Counted from the stretch's first letter, positions 1 to 10,804 are shown. The stretch: DNA of 64,000 nucleotides from Trichomonas vaginalis G3 (GCF_026262505.1 NC_067205.1:22911585-22975584), one strand, 5' to 3'. A program made the numbers and translations. Notes: generated by a model not told the origin, from the sequence alone.

Positions 1-2918
1 AAACTCAATGAGTTAAACGTAGAGAAAAAGAAGAAAGAAGAACAACTGAAAGAACTAAGTACAGAGCAATATGCGAAAAAAGTGTCAGAAAAAGCAGCAG
101 AAGTAGCAAAAATGGAACAAGATGTTATAAATTTGAAAAACCATACTACTCAATATAAAGTACTGAAAGATGAAGAGATAAAACAAAAAGCCCTGAAGAC
201 ATATATGGATAGCGATGAGTATAAAAAAGAAGTTGAAGCAAATGTAAAGGCAGAAAAACTTTTACAGTTGCAAAACCAAACCGTACAGTATGAAAACTTA
301 GCACAAGAAAGTAAAAATAACGACGCAGCCATGCAAAAGGCAATGAAAAGCGCAGAATATATAAAAGCTAACAATGACTGGTTAGATGCCCAAGCCAACG
401 CTAAAGCAGCCCAACTTATAGGGTCAATAAGGACAAAAATACAAGCGGATGAAGACAGTTCAAATGAAGCTTTAAAAATGCTGACTTTAAGAACGCCTTC
501 GAAGCTCTTCATAGTAAGGTGAAACTAGTGAACGACTTCTCATCTGGAAAGAAACTGAAGTCTGAAGGTTTCGACAAAGAGTTAAAGAAGTAGCACAAAA
601 TATGACGAAAATAACAGATGCAGCAACGAGACAGGCAGTTCAAAGTGCCTATGACGCCGTTAGAGCAACTGTTGTGAAAGTCAAGAAAAAGAGTTACAAC
701 AGACCAAAACAGACCTAGTAAATGCTTTCTTAAAAACGAAAAGTCAGATAGGACACTATGCTGCAGATGGAACATATGTGCCAGCTGGTGGAACTTATAT
801 ACCACCAAACCCTCCAAGAGAAGCACCTGCACCAGGACTACCTAAAACATTTACATCGTCACAACAACAACCAACACAACAACCAACACAACAACCAACA
901 CAACAACCAACACAACAACCAACACAACAACCAGCACAACAACCACAACCAGCACAACAACCAACAGTTCAAAACCCTGCACAACAACCACAAACAGAGC
1001 AAGGACATAAAAGAAGTAGAGAACAAGGAAACCAAGATTTCTTAAAAATGCTTAAAGAAGACTATGGTTACCCAGCTACTCTTGACTTTAGTGACAGATA
1101 TAAAGAAGCTATTAGAAAGTTCAAGGAAGGAAATACTGACCCGAACCTATTTAGCTTTATGGCTCAGCACCAAATGGGATATAATTTCAAACCTGGAAAA
1201 TACAAGCTCGCTAAGGGATATGATTTAATAGCATATCATCCAAATGACATGACTGAATTTACTCCGAGATATTTGGTGTCAGAGCTAAATGACAATTCAA
1301 CTCTCTTCATGAAACGCGTAAAAAATAGAGACGGAACGAAAGAAGAAAGGTTTATGAGTCCGGATGACTTAGATAGGGAACTTGTTAAAAACGGTCTCGG
1401 AATATATGAAATGCCACCAGATGAGGTACAAGAAACTCCACAGGAAGAAGTTCAGATACAACCAGACATGGAAGAAATAGTTCAGCAACAACAGCTAGAA
1501 GAGCCTGAAGGAAACGAACAAGTCCCTCCTTTGGAAACTAACTTCACAGAACTAGATGAAGATTTGGAACAGCCGAAAAATCTTGACCCTCAACAAGAGT
1601 ATGAGGAGAATATGGAATCTTTCCAAGAGTCTAAGAAAAATTCGGCTGACATAGTAGAAGAATATCGAAAAATGTTTGCCGACATACAAAAGACTCCAAC
1701 ATCAGATGAAAATATTCAGCATAGAATGGAAGTACTGAAAGAAAATGTACGCAAATACAATAACCCTTTTTACTTACGACCATATAACGTTCAATCTTTG
1801 GCTGAACTCGGTGAAAATAAAAGGTTAAATTTCAACAAAACATATAGAAATGAAACATTGTTTAAAGTTCATTCAGAACCTAACCAATATGGAAACAAAC
1901 CTACTTTTGTTTCTGCAGACTATGGAACTACAATGAGATGGGGTCATAAAGCTAATCCGGATAGGTGGTTCATAAACTTACAACCACAATTCCAAGAAGT
2001 TGTAGACGCAATGGAAGTGAATGGTGAACCAGATATAGCTGGTATTTTCAGCGCGGCTTTAATGCCATTGAAAGATATGAAACATGCAGATATTTTGGAC
2101 CAGTATGAAATGAACATGGCTGATGGAAATATAACACCTGACGTTCTAGAACATTTATCTCAAAGAACTACACAGAACCATAGAGATGGTATATTTGGTG
2201 AAGAGTTTAGAAAGAAAGTTAGGGAGAGAAGGAAGAGAACCTATTGTACATGACCTTGCAAACGAAAGTTTACAAAATGTCATAAAAACTTACTTTGCAG
2301 ACAATGAACTGAGAAGGGATGAATATTTAAGAAAACTCAAATGGACAGTACCAAATGAAATGTTAGTATTGAAAAACATGTTCCTTGACAAAATAAAACC
2401 AACTACAGAAATAAATGACGCAAGACTGAAACATTGGGTAAAAGCTTTCCCATTCACAAAAGATATGTTGGTAACATGGAAAGAAAACCAGAATGGCTAC
2501 AAAAACATATATTTGGAAACGAGCTTATTCCATATGGACAAGCTCTGTTTGAAGAGCTTGAACCGGAAACTCAGGAAAGAGTCATGCAAACAATACGCGA
2601 AGACTCAAATACAAACTATGACAAATCTTTCTAGGATATAGGTTACCTGAGATGGGCGACCAGAGCCCAAAGGCAAAAAGGACATGGGAAATTTACAACA
2701 TACTAGGTGAACATGAGGCAAAGATGCAACAACTTGAAGCAGAGGGCAAGTTACCAAAAGCGACACCAAAGAAGAAGAGAAGAGTAGAACAAAGTGAAAG
2801 TAGTGAAGAAGTAACTTCATCTAGTGAAAGTAGTGGCAATGAAGGAAAAAGAAGAGTTAAAAACTCAGTCAGGAAGAAAGTAAAGCTTGGTCCACGTGGG
2901 TTCTATTATGACACATAA
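1..2918 (+). pseudogene. Large P/Q-rich virion-type protein, 5' truncated by window and frameshifted
   Basis: The reading frame is open from base 1 and matches the inside of the roughly 1,070-residue protein at 30,985-34,196. It has a lysine/glutamate-rich coiled-coil N-terminal part, a Q/P-rich linker (about 840-1,000) and a conserved C-terminal part ending GPRGFYYDT. Frame breaks lie near 475-480, near 583, near 680, at about 2,225 and near 2,470-2,630. The one near 2,225 is also present in copy 2; the others are not. Function is not recognised; position next to the capsid gene and length suggest a structural protein. The one-base indels make this copy non-functional unless they are sequencing errors. 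Confidence 0.75.
862..978 (+). repeat. CAACAACCAACA microsatellite coding a Q/P-rich linker
   Basis: Tandem 12-base units encode repeated Gln-Gln-Pro-Thr in the large protein. The matching segment of copy 2 (32,250-32,355) is shorter, has more prolines and begins with a His-rich stretch. The linker is therefore the fastest-changing part of the protein. Confidence 0.85.
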
Positions 2919-2950
2919 ATCCAACTATTCTATATTTTTACCCATATGAA

Positions 2951-4554
2951 ATGTACGCCGCTCAGAATATAACGCCAACAGTTTTGGATGCCATGAATGG
3001 AAATGTTTCCGAATGGTATAACGAATGCGACAATGCCATTAGAAGGTCAGAAATAGTTCCTGGAACTTACGAATATACAACTGCTGTTTCTTATGGAAAC
3101 GTAGGTGAGTTTGGAGAAGGTTCTTCAACAACAGTAGATATTGCTTGCGACAGGTTTCATATATTTCTATTGACAACTCATTCTTATACGTGGAACAAGA
3201 CATTGAAATAAAACCTTCTGCCAAGTTGTCTGACAAGAAAGGTTGCAATGGAATTTTCTATGTCGGATACCAATATGCTCCAGAAGTTTTCATGGGATAT
3301 AAGATATATTCTAACTCTGACTTAGTTCAAACAGTAACATGGGCAAACTATGAATGGTTCGCTTTGAGAAACTCAGTACAACCACAAGCTAGAGAACAAA
3401 CAGACCAGTATGCAACTATTGAGAAAATAAGAAGACTTGACCCTAACGTTCCAGGAGTTTATGTTAACCTTTCTGGTTCAGATGGAAATGCTGCACTAAA
3501 GTAAAACTGAAACTTAGAGTTCCTTTGTCATCTTTCCTCATCTTCAGGTTTTTAAGATACTTGCCAAACTGGGCAGGAAAAATTTCTATCGAACTTACTC
3601 CAAGCAAAAATAACTTAGTCATTGCACCAACACAAGACCCATTCACTCTTACAGACGTAAAGGGACAAATCAAACGTCATTCGCCGACTTTTGCAAAGAC
3701 AAAGTTGACTTAGACTTTGGTTTCTCAAACTTCAACACTGAAGTAAACTATTATTTCAATGCTGCTGGAACTGCTTGGGACCCAGTTAAGTTCACATGCG
3801 AAAAATTTGAATGCAAGAGAATAGAAAGCAGACTTGCAGTCTATATGTTGGACCCAGATATTTCAAATGCTTTAGCTGCCAAAATATTGCAGTTCCACTT
3901 ATGTTCCCTATACACCAAATATCTGTCAAAGACTTTGCAGGTGAAGTTGGAAACCAAAGTGCTGACCCAGGTGCAAGAAAAACAGATATTGCTTTAACAA
4001 CTGCAATGAAACATGCAGATACTATGTTTGTACTGTTCAGACGAACTATAAATGACTATTCTTGTTTCTACAACCCCGGTATTAAATATCATATAAACAT
4101 AGATGGCAAATATTATCCAAGAGAAGAATATTCCACAGTTGAAGATATGAGGTCATACAACTTGACATTAGATGCTATGAACTTTAACAACAACTTCACA
4201 ACAACCATTAACCCTGAAATGCAAAGTTCTATTATCCAATGTGAAAGTATGGACTCATACAGGAGGTCAAAAAAACTCAATATACAAATGGAGACCGTTC
4301 AAACTTTTGGCTTGGCATTCCATTTGCTGACTCAGAAACTTTATGGTGGTATTTCAACTGTTGGTACAGTTCAAATACAATATACTGGTGACAGAGACGG
4401 TCCAGATGAATTGAAAGCAAAGAAGTTTACAAAACCAATAGCACTTTTCACGGAAGATGCTCTTTTGAAGATTCGTTCGATGAAACCTGCTGGGGCTCCT
4501 CAGATTGGCATAACGACAGCTTCCATCGAGCAGATTTTGGCAGCAGGTCAGTAA
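2951..4554 (+). pseudogene. Probable major capsid protein, frameshifted
   Basis: The combined reading frames give about 535 residues starting MYAAQNITPTVL, the right size and position for the double-jelly-roll major capsid protein of Polintons. The fold itself cannot be proven by eye. The middle segment NWAGKISIELTPSKNN and the C-terminal half, rich in strand-like alternation, are conserved with copy 2 (34,229-35,835). Frame breaks are near 3,165, 3,480, 3,665, 3,880, 3,978, 4,237 and 4,340. Most are single-base gains or losses not shared by copy 2, so they are recent or are sequence errors. The gene begins 32 bases after the large protein ends. Confidence 0.6.
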
Positions 4555-4863
4555 GTTGTTCTTGAACTGACTTCTCTCCGTCAAATATTGACAGTACGCC
4601 AGTTTTGACATAAAATTGTAATAAACTTACCTTTAGAAATATCTGTAAGTTTTGTTGTTATATTTTGTCTGCTTCAAGAACTTTCACCATTTCAGTTATA
4701 CCAACTTTCTTTGCTTTATGAAAATATTTTGGTTCAGCAAAGACTGCTATTCTATAACATTTTCCATTGTTTGTATAAAGAACTATTCTGTCAATGTATT
4801 TGTATTGTTGTGTGTGTAAACTTTGTTCTGCTTCAATTCGAAGAGATACTCGAATACGTCCAT
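4448..4863 (-). pseudogene. Antisense unrecognised gene, frameshifted counterpart of 35,729-36,148
   Basis: The intact 139-residue version is in copy 2. Here the start MDVFEYLFELKQNKVYTH is readable from 4,863, but the frame is lost around 4,800 and again near 4,670. The 3' end runs antisense into the last 107 bases of the capsid gene, as in copy 2. No function is recognised. Confidence 0.6.
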
Positions 4864-4881
4864 CTTTTTATTCTAAGTAAA

Positions 4882-5464
4882 ATGTCATTTCCGAAAAATA
4901 GAAGCGTAAGTGTTTCAAAAGGTTTAATGGCGGTGGCAGATGTGAAGTTAAATTCACCAACTCAAACAAACACTCAAAGTGTTGTTGTCAATGTCAAAGA
5001 AAGAGATGTTGAAATGGGGAAACCATACGAAGACGAAGATGGTATAACAATAGTTCCTGTAAAAGAACAACCAACATACCCTGAAGTTAGCAGAGAGTTT
5101 AAGTTCTGTTGCAGATATTCGAAACGACTACCAACAACTGAAAGACAAACTTAAAACTCAGGAGAAGATTTGTCAAGCTTTAGGTATAATGTTAAACTTG
5201 GTCGAACACAACCCTGTAAAAGTGAACTCATATGTCATTGCACCTCATGAAGTTTTGAAAGAACTATTGAAACTTTTGACAGAGGCAGACGATATAAACA
5301 TCAAAGAAATAGAACCCGACGTTAGTTGCTGTGGTGTTTCATATAATGTCATTGACAAGATATACGTTATGAAAGGAGGTGAAACGTTGAACTTAAAATA
5401 TAGTTTCCCAGACGTTATAAAAATATTTGACGACCACAACATTTCATTAAAATTTATTTGCTAA
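4882..5464 (+). pseudogene. Unrecognised gene between capsid genes, frameshifted
   Basis: The protein starts MSFPKNRSVSVSKGLMAV and is about 194 residues when read across one frame break near 5,095. Copy 2 (36,167-36,744) is open there but broken elsewhere. It has a short disordered N-terminus followed by a helical and then a mixed C-terminal domain ending HNISLKFIC. It lies 4 bases before the next gene and shares its strand, consistent with co-transcription with capsid genes. No family is recognised. Confidence 0.6.
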
Positions 5465-5468
5465 GTAA

Positions 5469-6255
5469 ATGGCAGAAGACACAATGGTTTATACTATTAC
5501 GACTAAAAACCCTGAGTCATATAATTCTATAACAACAAACTTACAAAGTCCTCAAGGACGATATTGTAAACTAACCTTAAACACAATGACGACTAAAGCC
5601 TGTTTTGCTCTTTTGACACCAGAAGACTTTGTTGTTGTGAATGGTAAAAAATACTTCTTTAAGATACTTACTCAGATATACCACCAACAGTTTTGTTGAC
5701 TTATTTAATACTTTAAGGACGGATGTAACATGTGCTGCAACTAGAGCAGGTTTCATTATGTTTGGATGTCCGACTGAGTTTACTATAAACGATATGAGCT
5801 ATAATACAAAACTTATATCTGGTTTTTACTACCAACAGTTTCCTATAACAGGAAAAGGTGTCATACAAGGTCTATCTGTTCCATTGACTTTAAGTACACC
5901 TATTTTATATATTGTTTCAAACTTAGGTTCAAAGTGTTATTCGAATGTCGACAGAAACTACTATGACCAAAAGATACTCATGCGTATAAACAACACATTC
6001 TCTGCTGGTTTGCCTATTGTTCATTCGAATGCAGAGTTTTCAGCTTTAGTGAACTCAAACACTTTAGCAAACATAAACTTAACCTTAGTTGACGCAAACT
6101 TTGTTCCTGTAAAACTTTTATGTCCTATGTATTTGTCAATGACGGCAGAAAGTTTCGAATTGGAAGATGCAACTGGTGAAAGTATTGTATTACAAGAACA
6201 ACTTCAACAACAAATAGCTCAAGAACAACAAATGCAACAAATAGCTCAAGAATAA
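5469..6255 (+). pseudogene. Probable minor capsid (penton-type) protein, frameshifted
   Basis: About 262 residues beginning MAEDTMVYTITTKNPES and ending in a QEQLQQQIAQEQQ-rich tail. Beta-rich sequence, size and position just after the major capsid gene fit the single-jelly-roll penton protein of Polintons; this is inference from context. The frame breaks near 5,663 (a missing G relative to copy 2) and near 5,692. The rest is nearly identical to copy 2 (36,749-37,535). Confidence 0.55.
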
Positions 6256-6271
6256 AAAAATATTTTTTTTT
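6254..6271. promoter_or_regulatory. AT palindrome upstream of helicase gene
   Basis: A run of A, then TA, then a run of T lies about 13-30 bases before the helicase ATG. The same kind of A-run/T-run palindrome sits before other element genes: 7,524-7,542, about 10,561-10,580, about 16,465-16,485, 37,534-37,551, 38,805-38,818 and 42,124-42,139. A shared element promoter or bidirectional terminator is an inference. Confidence 0.4.
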
Positions 6272-6283
6272 ATTTTTATAAAA

Positions 6284-7518
6284 ATGTACAGAATAGATGT
6301 TTCAGATTTTTATGACTTCCAAGCCTTCAGAAATATGTGTCCATTTAGAGACTATAACAAAGCAGTCGAGAATTTGAAACGTTTAGTCATTTATGTGACT
6401 CTGCCCCAGAATGTTATGTCATGAAAGAATGGGATGTTGTCTTTAACAAACCAAGAGCAACAATAGTTTCAGAACAAGAATGTAAACAGAAACTTAAGAA
6501 AATAAAAGTCGTACAAGTTGGTATGAAGATGTTAGATGCTTGGGATATCTTATTGTCAAAGTTAGAAGATTTTTCAGTTCGTGGTATAAAGTTCTATACA
6601 CCTTCTCCAAACTTCTATTCTATCTTCACTGGATATAAATACGAACAAGTAGAATGGAAAGAAAATGTTATAGAAGCTTGGTTAGACCATGTCAAAGAAA
6701 TTATATGCAATGGAAACGAAAGAGTCTATGAGTATATCTTATGTTGGTTTGCAAACATCTTACAACATCCAAGTGCTAAAAATGAAACTGCTCTCATCAT
6801 AATTGGAAAACAAGGAACTGGTAAGAACACTTTCTTTACAGATATTTTATGCAAACTGTTAGAGGGCTATTCGAATCCGAATATGACAAACTTAGAAAAC
6901 ATCTGCGGTAAATTTAACTCTTCAATAGAGAATATGAAACTTATAGTATGTAACGAACTTCAAAGTATAGATACAACAAAAGTTTTGAACTCAGATGCTT
7001 TGAAGAGTCTTATAACAGACAAAGTTGGAGTTGTTGAAAGAAAATATAAAGACCAAAGAGTTTGTGAAAATGTTGCAAACTTCGTCATGGTTTCAAACAA
7101 CGCTGTTCCGATGAAGTTAGAAAGTTCTGACAGAAGATATGTAGTTGTCAGAACGTCAGATTCTCATATGCAAGATACAGAATATTTTGACGACTTAGCA
7201 GAAACTTTAACATCTGACTTTTACAACCACTTGTTCTCATATTTCATGACATTAGATATTTCTAAGTTCAATCCAAGACAAATTCCACATACCGAAGAGA
7301 GACAAACATTGTTAGAAGCAAACAAGAGTGTATATGAACTGTTCATAGATGAAACTGACTTTGAGTGTTTAGATGAAAGGTCATTGTACGATTCGTATAA
7401 ACAGTATTGTCAAGAATATGGTTATATGACAGCGTCTAAACGAACATTCTTGGCAAATGTCAAAAGTCTTTTGGATGTACAGAATGGTGTATATACAAAG
7501 AAAAATTTTTCTGAGTAA
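6284..7518 (+). pseudogene. SF3 (D5-like) helicase, one frameshift near the 5' end
   Basis: Superfamily 3 replicative helicase of the Polinton. The Walker A segment GKQGTGKNT, Walker B-like IVCNEL, motif C MVSNN and an arginine-finger-like DRRY are all present from 6,421 on. A single C is missing near 6,397 relative to copy 2 (37,564-38,799), which separates the first 38 or so codons from the rest. The Ser/Thr normally following the Walker A lysine is Asn, as in copy 2 and in the third element. A protein from an internal ATG at 6,421 would keep the whole ATPase domain. Confidence 0.8.
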
Positions 7519-7556
7519 ATTTTAAAAAAATATATTTTTTTTATCCGATAGAAAAG

Positions 7557-7976
7557 ATGGCAAAATTCATCTCAGTAAACAAGTACATGTCAGGACTTAA
7601 AGAAGAACTAGACCCATTCACATATTTGAATGTTTACTTCTACCATTTTGAAAAGTCTACATATGACAAAGTTTGGAACATCGAACCAGTTAAGTTTGCT
7701 ATTGTGACTAAAAATGGTGCGAAATTTGAAGACTTAGACATAGAAGGTTTGTTAACAGTCAAAGAAAGTTTTGACAGAAGGTTTTCAAACCTTAAAGAAG
7801 GCAAAGCATACAAACTTGTTATACCTTATGAACCAAAGAAAGCAGACGACTATGAATATTATGAGTCTAAAGTTGTAGAAGTTCAAGGTAAATTGGGTAA
7901 AAAGATTTTAGAGTCTAAGCCAGTGTTTACTCCTAAAGAGGAAGAGAACATTGACATTGACCCAGAAATGTTCTAA
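7557..7976 (+). CDS. Unrecognised 139-aa protein, conserved in both copies
   Basis: Starts MAKFISVNKYMSGLKEELDPF and ends with an acidic tail ENIDIDPEMF. It is intact in both copies, with a handful of conservative changes. The acidic C-terminus and position between helicase and ATPase make a single-strand DNA-binding or replication-accessory role possible, but no motif proves it. It is convergent with the next gene, with 16 bases between stops. Confidence 0.8.
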   Translation: MAKFISVNKYMSGLKEELDPFTYLNVYFYHFEKSTYDKVWNIEPVKFAIVTKNGAKFEDLDIEGLLTVKESFDRRFSNLKEGKAYKLVIPYEPKKADDYEYYESKVVEVQGKLGKKILESKPVFTPKEEENIDIDPEMF

Positions 7977-7992
7977 AAATAAAATTTTATTT

Positions 7993-8445
7993 TTACATGT
8001 CAAATTTCTTTTTCTCTGGAACTGGCTCTGGTTCTTTCTTCTCTTCTTCTACTTTCTTTTCTTTCTTTTCTCTCTTCTTCTTTTCTGGTGGAGTTATGTC
8101 AAATTTCTCCGAACCATATTTTTGTAAAAGTTCTTTGTCCTTTAATAGCTCTTCTATTCTGTTTTCTATTTCATCTTCAAGAACAGCGCATGTGTCTTCT
8201 TTGCATTCTAAGAAGTTTTGTTGGACTTCATCTCTCCAAGAGGCGTCATCTCTGTCAACAAGTCTGTCATTGACAAATTTTAAGACTTCTCTGCTTAATG
8301 TTTTATGGTTCTTGTCATATTCCCAGAAACAGAACTTTAGAACAAATTCCCCTTTCTTGTTTACACTATGTAAGATTTTATGGTCGACAGATGTTTTGCT
8401 GTCGAAAAGCTTGTCTCGAATATAGATGGCGAAATCGCTAGACAT
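7993..8445 (-). CDS. Unrecognised 150-aa protein with charged tail
   Basis: Starts MSSDFAIYIRDKLFDSKTSV. The first 110 residues look globular. The last 40 are a Lys/Glu/Pro low-complexity tail (EKKVEEEKKEPEPVPEKKK). It is intact in both copies (39,552-40,010) and diverges from the packaging ATPase gene, sharing a short AT-rich promoter gap with it. No family is recognised. Confidence 0.8.
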   Translation of the reverse strand: MSSDFAIYIRDKLFDSKTSVDHKILHSVNKKGEFVLKFCFWEYDKNHKTLSREVLKFVNDRLVDRDDASWRDEVQQNFLECKEDTCAVLEDEIENRIEELLKDKELLQKYGSEKFDITPPEKKKREKKEKKVEEEKKEPEPVPEKKKFDM

Positions 8446-8481
8446 TTCCTAAAAGATAAAAATTTTAATTTTTCTAAAAAT

Positions 8482-9358
8482 ATGTTAGAAAAAAAAGTTT
8501 GCTGACATTGACAAGAAATTTGAGAATGTTTTAAATAAGAACAAGAGGAAGTTGGAAAATGCTCAGATAAAACCCATACATGACAAGTTCTTATTTGCTC
8601 AGAATGGTATAACAGGTCTAATTGCACCGCCTGGGTCGGGTAAGACTTTCACTTATCTTAAAATGGCTGCACAACAACAAGAACTAGATGAGAAGAACCC
8701 ATTCTATGAGTTAGTAGTCATTTGTAGTACTTCTGGTCAATTTGACCAAACCGTAAATTCGTTCAAAGATATTATAAAAAAGTCAAAACTAGTATGTATA
8801 AAAGACTCTGAGTTGTTGGATTGGATAAAGAAGTACCAAAGAAGAGTTTTGAAGTACAATGCTATAAATGAGTATATAAATTCGAAGTTTAAAGACCCAA
8901 ATGAGGAAATGCAGAGAATATTAGAGAAGAAACACTTCAGAAACAAACAGAAAGAGATAGAATACATTTCGAAGAAATTGCAATCTTACGATTGGAAGAC
9001 TTACCCTCACAGATGTCTTCTTATCTTAGACGACTTCGCCTCTCATCCTTTGTTAAAGAACAGAGAACAAGACATGTGTCGAATTCTTAAGAAGCTCAGA
9101 CACTTTAACATCTCTGTTGTCATTTGTGTACAGACAGCAAAGAGTTTAAGTAAGGATGTAAAGAGAATACTTACTGACATTGTACTTTTCCCCGGATTGT
9201 CCGAAGACGATTTCATGGAACTTATGAAAGAGTCCATGGCAGGTAAGTTTGACAGACATGAACTATGGGAGAAGTACAAAGTCATACAAGACCCTCATAC
9301 TTCTTTCAGAATTCATATCTACGCGAACAAAGTTCAAATTGTAAAAAGTCAAGCGTAA
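8482..9358 (+). pseudogene. Packaging ATPase (A32/FtsK-HerA-like), frameshifted near the start
   Basis: Genome-packaging ATPase. Walker A APPGSGKTF, Walker B LLILDDFA and the following sensor stretch VVICVQTAKSL are all present. The ATG at 8,482 matches copy 2 (40,047), but an A-run has 8 instead of 7 A residues (8,488-8,496), so the frame is lost after four codons. All domain-bearing sequence downstream is open. Either it is inactive or the run length is a sequencing error. Confidence 0.8.
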
Positions 9359-9371
9359 AAAATGTAAGTGT

Positions 9372-9452
9372 TTGAGTCTTAGTCTGTTGTGGTGCTGGGG
9401 CTTTCGGTTCTTCTGGCTTTGGAATGGACTCGGTTGGTGGTACGTCGGACAT
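9372..9452 (-). pseudogene. Truncated duplicate of the N-terminus of the 11,261-11,851 gene
   Basis: Reads MSDVPPTESIPKPEEPKAPA and a few more residues, then runs into the 3' end of the ATPase gene. The full gene with the same start is at 11,261-11,851. With the repeat array and the fragment at 9,848-9,912 it forms a second, gutted copy of a divergent promoter module. Confidence 0.7.
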
Positions 9453-9459
9453 TCGTTTG

Positions 9460-9842
9460 TGTCCTGTCGGAAGGAAGAACTTTTCCTGTCGGAAGGAAGA
9501 ACTTTTCCTGTTGGAAGGAAAAACTTTTCCTGTTGGAAGGAAAAACTTTTCCTGTTGGAAGGAAAAACTTTTCCTGTTGGAAGGAAAAATTTTTCCTGTT
9601 GGAAGGAAAAACTTTTCCTGTCGTTCGACCAAAAAGTTCTCAATTTTCGAAAATTTGAATGGTTTACGGACGGACAACTGGAAAAATTTTTCCTGTTGGA
9701 AGGAAGAGTTCTTCCAGTTGGAAGGAAAATTTTTTCCTGTTGGAAGGAAGAGTTCTTCCAGTTGGAAGGAAAATTTTTTCCTGTTGGAAGGAAGAGTTCT
9801 TCCAGTTGTCGGGAAATTTTTTTCCTGTCGGAAGGAAGGACT
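9460..9842. repeat. 22-bp palindromic minisatellite (GGAAAAACTTTTCC type)
   Basis: Tandem units of about 22 bases contain GGAAnnnnTTCC palindromes. The first block (9,465-9,620) has units CTTTTCCTGTTGGAAGGAAA; a second block (9,680-9,840) alternates with TTCTTCCAGTTGGAAGG. Between them is a spacer matching 11,888-11,950. Every frame is open across the array, which creates several spurious reading frames. Confidence 0.9.
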
Positions 9843-9847
9843 CGGAA

Positions 9848-9912
9848 TGCCAGAAGGACTCGGACAAGGCAATTTACCTTATAGAGCTACCTGAGCCATC
9901 TGAAGTCAAGAC
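9848..9912 (+). pseudogene. Truncated, frameshifted 5' fragment of the 11,968-12,363 gene
   Basis: The DNA resembles the first 20 or so codons of that gene (compare AAGGCAATTTACCTTATAGA with GAGGCAATTTACCTAATTGA). One extra base shifts the frame, and the rest of the gene is absent. It is the right-hand half of the duplicated divergent module. Confidence 0.6.
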
Positions 9913-9926
9913 CAAAAATAAACGCT

Positions 9927-10538
9927 TTACATGTATTTTTCAGCAACTTCGTCAAATAATTTTATAGCACTATCTATCTCATCTACTTCAAACGTTTCTT
10001 TACCTTTCGTGGGAGCACCATACCTTTTCTCAAACTTTTCAAGTAGTTCTGTTTCTGCAGCTCTCATATCGTTAACGAACACAACCTTGACTCTATTGAC
10101 TGTACTGTCATATCTTTGAGTTATATTATATGTTCTTCCTATCTTATATCTCTTTGTATTGAAGTCCTTCGGTTTCTGAACGATGTAAAGTAAGCCTTCA
10201 CTGCAACGTTCAGTATCGAATGAACCATATGTTATGAAATTATATCCAACAACTGGGTCAATCCATAACAAAACTATCGGTATAAGACTTTTGTCAATGA
10301 GATATGCTGTAGTTCCATAGAATCTTACCGATATCATAAGCTCAGGATTTCTTGTCAAAATTTTCTGAGTTGAAGCAATTCCAACCCAATGCCATGTTTT
10401 CTTTCCAGATGGAGATATAATGTCTGACAAAGAATATTTTTTGTATTTCTTTGAGTATCTTACGTTTAAATCACCTATTCTAACCACTTTGGTCTCATTG
10501 TCTATCTTTTTAACTGTTTCAAACTCAGTGTTTGTCAT
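9927..10538 (-). CDS. KilA-N plus T5orf172 (GIY-YIG-like) protein, accessory gene
   Basis: 203 residues. The N-terminal part (about 25-105) resembles a KilA-N DNA-binding domain, ending in LIPIVLLWIDPVVGYNF. Residues 114-190 resemble the T5orf172/MUG113 branch of GIY-YIG nucleases: GLLYIVQK, then YKIGRTYNITQRYD, the AAETELLEKF helix and the end GKETFEVDE. This domain pair is known from large DNA viruses and phages, where it is thought to bind or cut DNA. Copy 2 has an unrelated gene at this place (41,192-42,106). The ATG is preceded by an A-run/T-run palindrome. Confidence 0.8.
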   Translation of the reverse strand: MTNTEFETVKKIDNETKVVRIGDLNVRYSKKYKKYSLSDIISPSGKKTWHWVGIASTQKILTRNPELMISVRFYGTTAYLIDKSLIPIVLLWIDPVVGYNFITYGSFDTERCSEGLLYIVQKPKDFNTKRYKIGRTYNITQRYDSTVNRVKVVFVNDMRAAETELLEKFEKRYGAPTKGKETFEVDEIDSAIKLFDEVAEKYM

Positions 10539-10600
10539 TTCCTGTTCTTACATACAAAATAAAAAAAAATATTTTAAAAAAACTAGCGTTATTTTATTTT

Positions 10601-10804
10601 GTATAAAAGATACAGTTATATCATGAAATTTGGTCATTTTTTTACGATTTTCATAGAGTTTTGGCGACCAGGGTTTTTCACCTACTCGCAATTTTTCACG
10701 ATTTTCATGTGTTTTTTTCACGATTTCAGGGATTTTTTTACGAAGTGCAAAAGTTCACTTCGTATAAAAGATACAGTTATATCATGAAATTTGGTCATTT
10801 TTTT
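10601..10804 (+). repeat. 43-bp direct repeat pair around a 118-bp spacer
   Basis: GTATAAAAGATACAGTTATA and the bases after it repeat exactly at 10,601-10,643 and 10,762-10,804. The spacer contains GAGTTTTGGCGACCAGGG, which also occurs at 40,930 in copy 2 just before its different accessory gene. The second repeat provides the TCATTTTTTTC start context of the following gene. The pair looks like the scar of an insertion or exchange. Confidence 0.85.

Noticed and set aside
9263-9967. Long Ser/Phe/Lys/Gly-rich frames on both strands
   Set aside because: Translations of the 22-bp palindromic minisatellite; every frame is open because the unit lacks stops.
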